From: JAMXLG01 sp963818925
GTDB lineage: Bacteria; Vulcanimicrobiota; Vulcanimicrobiia; Vulcanimicrobiales; Vulcanimicrobiaceae
NCBI GenBank assembly: GCA_963818925.1
Contig: CAWFTN010000001.1
Coordinates: 2,356,001 to 2,420,000, forward strand
Direction: 5' to 3'
DNA length: 64,000 bases
Part shown: one piece after another, positions 58,077-64,000 of the stretch
How positions within the stretch are numbered: the first letter of the stretch is position 1
Layout: the number at the start of each line of letters is the position of its first letter
The notes under the pieces: model-generated
Database searches by the model: none
Seen by the model: the letters and a program-made list of their open reading frames with translations, nothing else
Told to the model about the DNA's origin: nothing
Translations under genes and position numbers: made by a program

Positions 58077-58608
58077 GATTCTCCTTGACCGCTACGTCGA
58101 AGCGACGCTGCCCGCGCGCCAAATGGCGGCCGTTTCCGCGCACCTGAAAACATGCGAGGCGTGCGCGCAATTGGTCAATGAATTGCGCGTCGTCGATGCG
58201 CTGATGGCGACCACGACCAGCGTCGATATTCCCGCAAACTTCACGTTCGCAGTGATGGCCGAAGTGCGAACGATGCCCGTCGCCGTCGAACGCCGATTGT
58301 CGGTCTGGTCTTTACTCGTGTTCTATCTCGTAGCCGCATGGATCGCATTGAGCGGTGGTTTCGCATTGCTCGGCCCACGCGTCGCGTTTCTTGAACGACC
58401 GTTCGCCGCGCTGTGGTCGAACCTCACCGATATGATCGGTGCGGTCGCTGGAATTGCACACGGCGTTGCACCCGCGACCCCCGCTGTCGTCGGCGTCGTA
58501 TGCTTTGTCCTTTTTGTCGACGCGCTGCTTGCCGGCGCACTCATCATCTTCTATCGAGCCGTACGCCCGCGACTGGCTGCAGTGCTCGCACGTTCGGAGG
58601 CCTTATGA
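58057..58608 (+). CDS. Zinc-binding anti-sigma factor (ZAS-type), membrane-anchored
   Basis: 183 residues from GTG 58057 with GGAGGTCATC upstream. The N-terminal CSSCEILLDRYVEATLP and HLKTCEAC provide H-x3-C-x2-C, the zinc-finger-like ZAS motif that holds the sigma factor. Three hydrophobic segments follow (LLVFYLVAAWIALSGGFALL, AVVGVVCFVLFVDALLAGALI). It overlaps the sigma gene by 20 bases and the next gene by 4. Signal release probably through redox or proteolysis; not visible. Confidence 0.85.
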   Translation: MRCSSCEILLDRYVEATLPARQMAAVSAHLKTCEACAQLVNELRVVDALMATTTSVDIPANFTFAVMAEVRTMPVAVERRLSVWSLLVFYLVAAWIALSGGFALLGPRVAFLERPFAALWSNLTDMIGAVAGIAHGVAPATPAVVGVVCFVLFVDALLAGALIIFYRAVRPRLAAVLARSEAL

Positions 58609-59471
58609 AAAGAACGCATGTATTCCTCGCTCTGCTCTTCGGCGCGTTCTTTGTTGCCGTAACGTTTGCGACGACCGGTCTGGCGCAGGCCGCACCGCAA
58701 AGCATTTATCACGGCGGATCGTATTTCGGTTCCGTCATCGTCGAACCGAATCAAGTGGTCGACGGAGATTTGAACGTCGTGGGCGGCGACGCGACGATCG
58801 AAGGCACGGTCAACGGCGATGTGAACGTCGTCGGCGGTACGATCGACGTGCGCGATAACGGGAGAATCGAAGGACAAACGCATCAAGTTGCGGGCGCGTT
58901 GGCACAGACGATCGTGCCGTGGGCGGACAACGACAATGCAATACAGCGGTACGGACCCGATCATCGCATGTGGTGGCGCGTTGCTTGGGATGTCGTCATC
59001 CTGTTGTTCTTCCTGATCTTCCCATTGCGTACGCGCATGGCGGTCGGACGGCTCGAACAGCATCCCGCGATGGCAACCGGCGCCGGTCTCTTCGGGTGGG
59101 TTGCCGTCATTCCGCTCGCGGTGCTGCTCGCGATTACCGTCGTGCTGATCCCGCTGATCTTCGTGGAATTCGTCTTACTTGCCGGATCCGTGTTCATCGG
59201 AACGGCGGCGCTGGCGCTTCTCGTTGGCCGCCGCTTTTATGAGTTGCTCTCGCCGAATGCGACGCCGACGCCGCTTGTTGCGCTCATCCTCGGCCTCACA
59301 CTTCTGACGGCCGCTCAATTGGTCCCGATCGTCGGCGTGCTCGTGACGCTGCTTACGGCGCTCGTCGGCTTAGGCGCGGTCCTCCTGACGTTCGTTCCGG
59401 AACCGGCGGTCCCGAGTGGTCCGGTTCCGCCACGGCCGACCATAGGCGGACCACCGATGCCCGTCGGCTAA
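58605..59471 (+). CDS. Membrane protein with bactofilin-like polymer-forming domain
   Basis: 288 residues, ATG 58605 with CGGAGG upstream and ATGA overlap. Signal segment VFLALLFGAFFVAVTFATTGLA; residues about 40-95 have short repeats of VVDGDLNVVGGDATIEGTVN and GDVNVVGGTIDVRD, as in bactofilin/polymer-forming coils. Then four helices (VVILLFFLIFPL, GWVAVIPLAVLLAITVVLIPLI, GTAALALLVG, LILGLTLLTAAQLVPIVGVL) and a Pro-rich tail. Third gene of the sigma/anti-sigma unit, so it may be a sensor or envelope structural protein. Confidence 0.82.
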   Translation: MKRTHVFLALLFGAFFVAVTFATTGLAQAAPQSIYHGGSYFGSVIVEPNQVVDGDLNVVGGDATIEGTVNGDVNVVGGTIDVRDNGRIEGQTHQVAGALAQTIVPWADNDNAIQRYGPDHRMWWRVAWDVVILLFFLIFPLRTRMAVGRLEQHPAMATGAGLFGWVAVIPLAVLLAITVVLIPLIFVEFVLLAGSVFIGTAALALLVGRRFYELLSPNATPTPLVALILGLTLLTAAQLVPIVGVLVTLLTALVGLGAVLLTFVPEPAVPSGPVPPRPTIGGPPMPVG

Positions 59472-59485
59472 TACTGATCGACGCT

Positions 59486-60694
59486 ATGACGACGGTATCT
59501 CGCGCGGCGAAGTTCGCCGAACGCACTGCCCGGCTGCGGGCCTCCACCATCCGCGAGATGCTCAAGGTCACGCAGCAACCGGACGTCATTTCCTTCGGCG
59601 GCGGGTTGCCGGCGCCAGAGCTCTTCCCGACGCGCGAGATTGCCGAATGCACCGCGGAAGTGATGGATGAGTACGGCGCGTCCGCTCTGCAGTACGGCGT
59701 AACCGAAGGGATTCCGGAGATGCGGACGTGGGTTGCGGACCGTCTCACGAATCGGTTGAACAAGCTCTTCGATCCGACGGAAATTCTGATCGTGAACGGG
59801 TCCCAACAGGGCCTCGACCTAATCGGAAAGATTTTTCTCGATCCGGGCGATCACGTCGTGCTCGAAAATCCGTCGTATCTCGGCGCGATTCAAGCGTTCG
59901 ATGCGTATCAGGCGCGCTATTTGACCGTCGAAACGGATGAGAACGGCATCGTTCCAGTCTCCCTAGAGCGGCTGCTCGAACATGCCGATCCGTTTCCGAA
60001 GTTTCTATATCTCGTTCCGAACTTCCAAAATCCCACGGGCCGTACCCTTTCTGCCGACCGGCGAGAGGCGATCGTGCGCATTTGCGAAGAGTTCGATCTC
60101 CCGATCGTCGAGGATGATCCGTACGGCGAATTGCGTTTCGAAGGCGAACATCTTCCCTCGCTGATTTCGCTTGCAAAAACCGCATGCGTGATTTACTCGG
60201 GAACGGGAAGCAAAATCATGGCACCCGGTATGCGCATCGCGTGGCTTGCGATTCCGGATCATGAAGTGCGCGATAAGATCGCGCTTGCGAAGCAAGGCAC
60301 CGATTTACAAACCGGATCGCTCGCGCAATACGTGTTTCATCGCTACGCGAACAAACGTCATGCGTTCGAAGCGCATGTCGAGCGCATCGTTGAGACGTAC
60401 GCGCATCGCCGCGACGTCATGGTGCAAGCACTCGCGGAGATGATGCCGCCCGGCGTACATTTCAACCGGCCTGACGGCGGCATGTTTTTATGGGCGTCCG
60501 TTGACGGCGTGGACACGGAAGAACTCTTGAAGGTCTCCGCGCAGGAGAAAGTCGTCTTCGTCCCCGGCATCAGCTTCTATCCGGGCCGCGACGTTCATGA
60601 CGGAATGCGCTTGAACTTCTCCAACGCTTCAGAAGAGAAAATTCAAGAAGGCATCCTACGCTTAGCCGCCGCAGTACGCGACTTCAAACGATAG
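59486..60694 (+). CDS. PLP-dependent class I aminotransferase, 2-aminoadipate/LysN type
   Basis: 402 residues. DVISFGGGLPAPELFPTREI at the N-terminus, SALQYGVTEGIPEMRTWVA, VPNFQNPTGRTLSADRREAI, PIVEDDPYGELRFEGE and IYSGTGSKIMAPGMRIAWLAIP with the Schiff-base Lys. This matches multi-substrate MocR-like enzymes (Thermus LysN/kynurenine aminotransferase), acting on 2-aminoadipate, branched-chain or aromatic amino acids. 14 bases after the sigma operon's last gene; possibly independent. Confidence 0.93.
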   Translation: MTTVSRAAKFAERTARLRASTIREMLKVTQQPDVISFGGGLPAPELFPTREIAECTAEVMDEYGASALQYGVTEGIPEMRTWVADRLTNRLNKLFDPTEILIVNGSQQGLDLIGKIFLDPGDHVVLENPSYLGAIQAFDAYQARYLTVETDENGIVPVSLERLLEHADPFPKFLYLVPNFQNPTGRTLSADRREAIVRICEEFDLPIVEDDPYGELRFEGEHLPSLISLAKTACVIYSGTGSKIMAPGMRIAWLAIPDHEVRDKIALAKQGTDLQTGSLAQYVFHRYANKRHAFEAHVERIVETYAHRRDVMVQALAEMMPPGVHFNRPDGGMFLWASVDGVDTEELLKVSAQEKVVFVPGISFYPGRDVHDGMRLNFSNASEEKIQEGILRLAAAVRDFKR

Positions 60695-60698
60695 CCCG

Positions 60699-60744
60699 GT
60701 GTCATCCCGAGCCCGCATAGTGTCATCCTGAGCCTGTCGAAGGA
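60699..60744. repeat. Intergenic repeat: two copies of a TGTCATCC-GAGC-type unit
   Basis: TGTCATCCCGAGCCCGC (60700) and TGTCATCCTGAGCCTGTCGAAGGA (60721). Repeats of this kind are scattered between genes in many bacterial genomes. The AAGGAG at the end of the second copy serves as the ribosome-binding site of the next gene. Confidence 0.7.
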
Positions 60745-60752
60745 GTAACAAC

Positions 60753-61226
60753 GTGCCCTGTTACGTGACCGGTATCGCGCCGACCAACGATGTCTCCGAA
60801 CTCGAAAATATGCTCGGCAACGTTCCCAACGTCGATCGTGCCAAACTGACGGTCATCACGACCGAAGCGCCGACTGAAGAGCACGACGAGTCGTTTCTGA
60901 ATTTCATTCATCCGGGCCAGTCGATCTCCGGCGACGACTTCGGAAGCTTGGCCGGGATGGACACGGCGATCATGACAAGCGGCGGCGGCACCGGCGTCCC
61001 CGGCATCGAGCGCAGCGGCAGCGGCTTGGATTTTCTCAACAGCGAGTACGTGGCGGCTGAGATCGGTGTATTGCCGATTCCCGACGACGAACGGGCGAAC
61101 TACAACGACGCTTTAGAACAGGGCCGAGTCGTGGTTGCATACGACTGCGCCGACGGCGACACTGGCGGCGTCGAAGCCGCAATGCATCAAGCAGGCGTTC
61201 GTAAAGTCAAGACCTACCGGAGCTAG
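60753..61226 (+). CDS. YflT/DUF1269-like stress protein
   Basis: 157 residues from GTG 60753; AGGAG (from the adjacent repeat) lies 7 bases upstream. N-terminal strand VTGIAPTNDVSELENMLGN, an acidic middle (TEEHDESF), and a C-terminal half (VLPIPDDERANYNDALEQGRVVVAYDC ... GVEAAMHQAGVRKVKTY) with the I-P-x-x-x-x-x-x-Y-x-x-x-L-x-x-G pattern of general-stress-protein-17M-type domains. Function unknown. Its end overlaps the methyltransferase gene by 20 bases. Confidence 0.65.
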   Translation: MPCYVTGIAPTNDVSELENMLGNVPNVDRAKLTVITTEAPTEEHDESFLNFIHPGQSISGDDFGSLAGMDTAIMTSGGGTGVPGIERSGSGLDFLNSEYVAAEIGVLPIPDDERANYNDALEQGRVVVAYDCADGDTGGVEAAMHQAGVRKVKTYRS

Positions 61227-62112
61227 CGACGCGGCCGACTGGGAACGGTCCGTATCCCGGAGCGGTAAGGCGAACCACGGCCGAAGCGAGACGCGTGATC
61301 GGCCGGCCTGCAACGGGAAGACGCGCTCCTGCGCGCCGCCATCCTGCCCACGTATAGGTCGATGCTCCGGCAATGCCGACATCGGCCTTTTTAAAGAACG
61401 CCGCCAAAGTCGTCGGCGTGAAGTACTGAATGTGTCCCTCGGGCATCACGTACGGTGTTCCCCGCACGAGACGCACCAAATTCCAATTGCCGGTTTCAAT
61501 AAACAGTAGGCCGCCGGGCCGCACGAGCGTGGAAACGGATCGAAGAAACTCCGTTGGCGAAACGGTATGCTCGATCACCTCGACGGCAGTAACGATGTCG
61601 TATTGAGTTCCGCTTCCATAGAGTTCATCAAGCGTTTGCGCAGCAATCGGCGTTCCGTACGCAGCGCTTATATTTCTCGAATGCGGTGACGCATCAAAGC
61701 CGAACGCATCCGCACCAGCACGTCGGAGCGCCCGCACGAGGCCGCCGGATCCGCAACCGACATCTAATGCAGATGCACCGCGGAGATCGCCGTAGGTTTC
61801 GGTTAGCGTGCGCAATTCATCTCGATATGTTGAGAGCACATCTTCGTCCGAGACGCGATCGGCGTAACGCACGGTTTGATCGAAGCCGAAGCCGTTGTAG
61901 TATGCCTCATCGTACAGATTATCGATCGCGATATCGTTCAATCGCGGGTTTACGTAGACGTGCGAGCAACTGCGACACTGGACGATCGAGAATTCATGAT
62001 CGTAAATCACGGCACGCTTGCGCATCAACGTTCGGGTGTCATCTGCACCGCAGAGGTCGCACGAGACCGACACCAGATCGCCGTCGTTGAGCTTGGGAAG
62101 AGGAGGTGACAC
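61207..62112 (-). CDS. SAM-dependent methyltransferase with N-terminal zinc-finger-like segment
   Basis: 301 residues, GTG 62112 directly after the rmlA stop. Residues 18-50 hold CDLCG and CRSC, a rubredoxin-like pair common in sugar methyltransferases of polysaccharide clusters. SAM site SALDVGCGSGGLVRALRRAGAD; VTAVEVIEHTVSPTEFLRSV; LLFIETGNWNLV. Probably methylates a nucleotide-sugar or glycan (rhamnose methylation is an obvious option). Last gene of the rmlBA unit. Confidence 0.88.
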   Translation of the reverse strand: MSPPLPKLNDGDLVSVSCDLCGADDTRTLMRKRAVIYDHEFSIVQCRSCSHVYVNPRLNDIAIDNLYDEAYYNGFGFDQTVRYADRVSDEDVLSTYRDELRTLTETYGDLRGASALDVGCGSGGLVRALRRAGADAFGFDASPHSRNISAAYGTPIAAQTLDELYGSGTQYDIVTAVEVIEHTVSPTEFLRSVSTLVRPGGLLFIETGNWNLVRLVRGTPYVMPEGHIQYFTPTTLAAFFKKADVGIAGASTYTWAGWRRAGARLPVAGRPITRLASAVVRLTAPGYGPFPVGRVASSGRS

Positions 62113-62850
62113 CTAGACCACTTCCGTATTGACCTTGTGCCGTTGCGCGACTAATTGCGCCGCGCGAAAGAGCGACTCGAACTGACCGGCGTCAGTCCAC
62201 CATCCTGACAGGACGTCGTAATGCAAGTCGCCGGATGCGATATACGCATTGTTGACGTCGGTGATCTCGAGCTCACCACGAGCCGACGGCCGCAGCTCTT
62301 TGCAGAAGTCGAACACGCGACGATCGTACATATAGATACCGGTAACCGCGTAATTGCTTTTTGGTATTTTCGGCTTCTCTTCGATGTTGATGATGCGCCG
62401 GTTCTCGATTTCCGCAACACCGAATCGCTGGGGATCATCCACTTCCTTCAGCAGAAGTCTCGCTCCCGAATCCTGATCGTGAAATTTTTTCACGTATTCG
62501 GAGATGTCGTCCTCGATGATATTGTCACCAAGAATGACGATGACTCGTTCACCTTCGGCGAAGTGCTCGCACAAGCGAAGGGCATCAGCTATACCACCTT
62601 CTCCCTCTTGGTAGGTGTAGTAGATATCTTTGAGACCGAACTCACGCCCGTTTCCGAGGAGTCGTAGGAAATCGCCGGCAGAGTTTCCGCCCGTCACGAT
62701 CATGATATCGTGGATTCCTGCACGGCACAGCGTCTCGATCGGATAATAGATCATGGGCTTGTCGTAAACCGGTAACAGATGTTTGTTCGTTACCTTTGTG
62801 AGCGGTCGAAGCCGAGAGCCGAGACCTCCAGCAAGAACGATTCCCTTCAA
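62113..62850 (-). CDS. rmlA: Glucose-1-phosphate thymidylyltransferase
   Basis: 245 residues from TTG 62850; GAGGGA stands 4 bases upstream, and the family start KGIVLAGGLGSRLRPLTKVT follows at once. The frame is open to 62895 but inside rmlB. Further motifs: NKHLLPVYDKPMIYYPIETL, GGIADALRLCEHFAEGERVIVILGDN, IEEKPKIPKSNYAVTGIYMYD. It is the short (about 245) rather than the long (290) RmlA form. First step of dTDP-rhamnose synthesis. Confidence 0.94.
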   Translation of the reverse strand: MKGIVLAGGLGSRLRPLTKVTNKHLLPVYDKPMIYYPIETLCRAGIHDIMIVTGGNSAGDFLRLLGNGREFGLKDIYYTYQEGEGGIADALRLCEHFAEGERVIVILGDNIIEDDISEYVKKFHDQDSGARLLLKEVDDPQRFGVAEIENRRIINIEEKPKIPKSNYAVTGIYMYDRRVFDFCKELRPSARGELEITDVNNAYIASGDLHYDVLSGWWTDAGQFESLFRAAQLVAQRHKVNTEVV

Positions 62851-62857
62851 ACTTCCC

Positions 62858-63865
62858 TCACCGATGCGCGTACTGGCGTTTATAGAACTCCGCAAAATCG
62901 CCCGATTTCAACGGTCGCCACCACGACTGATTATCGCGATACCATTGCACGGTGCGCATGAGTCCCGTTTCAAATTCCATCGCGGGCTTCCATCCAAGGT
63001 TGCGCAGCTTTTGCCCGTCGGCTGCGTAACGACGATCGTGTCCCGGGCGATCTTGAACGTGACGGACATGCGATTGAAACGAGCGTCCGCAAAGATCCAC
63101 GAGACGGCGGGTGACATCGAGGTTCGTCTTATGAACGCCGCCGCTAATGTTGTACGTCTCGCCTGGCTCCCCGTTTTCGAGCACGTGCAGTATTCCACGC
63201 GCATGGTCGTCAACATACAGCCAATCGCGGATCTGCATACCGTCACCGTATACCGGAACGGCTTCGTCATCGAGAAGGTTCGTGATGAATAACGGTATGA
63301 GTTTCTCAGGATACTGATACGGACCGTAGGTGTTACTTCCGCGCGTAATCATTGCCGGCGTCCCATACGTGTTGCAATATGCGAGCACCTGAAGATCGCC
63401 ACCCGCCTTACTTGCGGAGTACGGGCTTCTGGGCGCGAGCCGGTCCGATTCGGTCGAGAAACCAACTTGCACGTCTCCGTACACTTCGTCCGTCGAAACC
63501 TGCACGTAGCGAGGAACGCCGAATTGCCGAACCGCTTGTAAGAGGACGTGCGTGCCTAAAATGTCCGTTTCGAGAAACGTCTTGGGATCGAGAATCGAGC
63601 GATCGACATGCGTCTCTGCAGCAAAGTTAACGACCGCGTCGACGCCGGCGCCTATTGCGCGCCGAACAGCGTCATCATCGCAGATCGTTCCCCGAATGAA
63701 ATTGTAACGGGGGTTCCGCTCGACGGTGCGCAGATTCTCCGGATTTCCTGCGTACGTCATCGCGTCGAGGTTGATGATCTCAGTATCCAGCCGTTCGTCG
63801 AGCGCGATTCGAATGAACGCTGAACCGATGAAGCCGAGACCGCCGGTTACAAGCCACTTCCTCAT
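62858..63865 (-). CDS. rmlB: dTDP-glucose 4,6-dehydratase
   Basis: 335 residues. NAD motif LVTGGLGFIGSAFIRIAL, VVNFAAETHVDRSI, QVSTDEVYGDV with Thr-Asp-Glu, SPYSASKAGGDLQVLAY with Tyr/Lys, RGSNTYGPYQYPEKLIPLF. Second step of dTDP-rhamnose synthesis. rmlB, rmlA and the methyltransferase form one unit; the stop lies 7 bases before the rmlA start. Confidence 0.96.
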   Translation of the reverse strand: MRKWLVTGGLGFIGSAFIRIALDERLDTEIINLDAMTYAGNPENLRTVERNPRYNFIRGTICDDDAVRRAIGAGVDAVVNFAAETHVDRSILDPKTFLETDILGTHVLLQAVRQFGVPRYVQVSTDEVYGDVQVGFSTESDRLAPRSPYSASKAGGDLQVLAYCNTYGTPAMITRGSNTYGPYQYPEKLIPLFITNLLDDEAVPVYGDGMQIRDWLYVDDHARGILHVLENGEPGETYNISGGVHKTNLDVTRRLVDLCGRSFQSHVRHVQDRPGHDRRYAADGQKLRNLGWKPAMEFETGLMRTVQWYRDNQSWWRPLKSGDFAEFYKRQYAHR

Positions 63866-64000
63866 TGAGGTCCTACTACTACTAAGCCTCGACGCAATGC
63901 CTTTAAATCACCTTATTTCCGCCAGAGGTATTGCGCCCAAAGAATCCACGAAAATAGGCTGCACTCAACATAAACGCAGAGCGGCTGACACCCCCGAAGC
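63866..64000. other. Intergenic region upstream of rmlB
   Basis: About 135 bases, AT-richer than the surrounding sequence (CTTTAAATCACCTTATTTCC). It should hold the rmlB promoter; no clear -35/-10 pair and no gene were recognised before the window ends. Confidence 0.5.

Noticed and set aside
1..64000. CRISPR arrays, tRNA and rRNA genes, insertion-sequence transposases
   Set aside because: Looked for repeat-spacer patterns, tRNA T-arm strings and transposase motifs; none was convincing. The only regular repeat is the 152-bp array.

Overview
The window is a 64 kb, GC-rich, densely packed stretch of a chromosome from a diderm bacterium. An outer-membrane TonB-dependent receptor and an RND efflux pair show two membranes. 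The lexA/yneA-like pair with a Bacillus-type LexA box, and the coaX-coaBC-panC and rplM-rpsI arrangements, are found in many deep-branching phyla. The mixture (flagellar remnants, lysine 5,6-aminomutase, many ECF/MarR/VOC genes, long Cna-like TonB receptor) resembles Candidatus Eremiobacterota (WPS-2) or a relative. That placement is inference; no rRNA gene is present.

Layout. 1-7972 (minus): a tightly overlapping flagellar operon in the order flgB-like, flgC, fliE, fliF, fliH, fliI, lytic transglycosylase, retropepsin-like protease, fliK-like, flgF/G-like, fliM-like (cut by the window edge). FliF carries a FliG-like tail and no separate fliG is seen. 7995-8860 (plus): a TMEM175-type channel and a coupled small membrane protein. 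8832-13324: RND pump. 13407-15339: DUF3810 protease-like protein and rpsI/rplM. 15452-18437: MarR, DUF1801, VOC, ECF41-type sigma factor and alpha/beta hydrolase. 18398-21913: truA, a decayed DUF5069 gene, a metallothionein-like gene, lysS, greA and a possible T-box leader. 21905-28945: permease, phosphodiesterase, and an operon joining a class III aminotransferase, an SRPBCC lipid-binding-type protein, an acyl-ACP-reductase-like dehydrogenase (COG5322) and a quinate-dehydrogenase-like protein, interrupted by a 152-bp tandem repeat, plus dusB. 29146-32241: coaX, coaBC, panC and an FHA protein. 32362-36513: PilZ, PLP aluminium-resistance-type enzyme, orphan PTS EIIC, lexA and divergent LysM/yneA-like SOS gene. 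36568-41470: Uma2 nuclease, small CxxC protein, TonB receptor.

41692-47109: sucDC, acyl-CoA dehydrogenase, 3-hydroxybutyryl-CoA dehydrogenase, thiolase. 47155-49575: CDF transporter, ICMT-like methyltransferase, GDP-sugar reductase. 49580-51601: GDP-mannose 4,6-dehydratase interrupted by a complete LAGLIDADG intein. 51614-54624: PilZ and kamE/kamD (B12-dependent lysine 5,6-aminomutase). 54632-57389 and 61207-63865: rmlD, flippase, rmlC and, further on, methyltransferase, rmlA, rmlB, together a full dTDP-L-rhamnose pathway split by an insertion. The insertion (57450-61226) holds an ECF sigma/anti-sigma/membrane protein unit that appears to start at an AUC codon, a LysN-type aminotransferase and a stress-type protein.

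Functional links: surface polysaccharide supply (GDP-rhamnose through Gmd/Rmd, dTDP-rhamnose through RmlABCD, Wzx-like flippase), CoA synthesis, acyl-CoA/lysine catabolism (KamDE, thiolase, Hbd, acyl-CoA dehydrogenase, SucCD), and SOS control. The strongest candidates for something new are the FliF-FliG fusion in a reduced flagellar operon, the Gmd intein, the AAR-like/aminotransferase/SRPBCC operon, and several small elements not visible as ordinary genes (metallothionein, repeat array, T-box-like leader).
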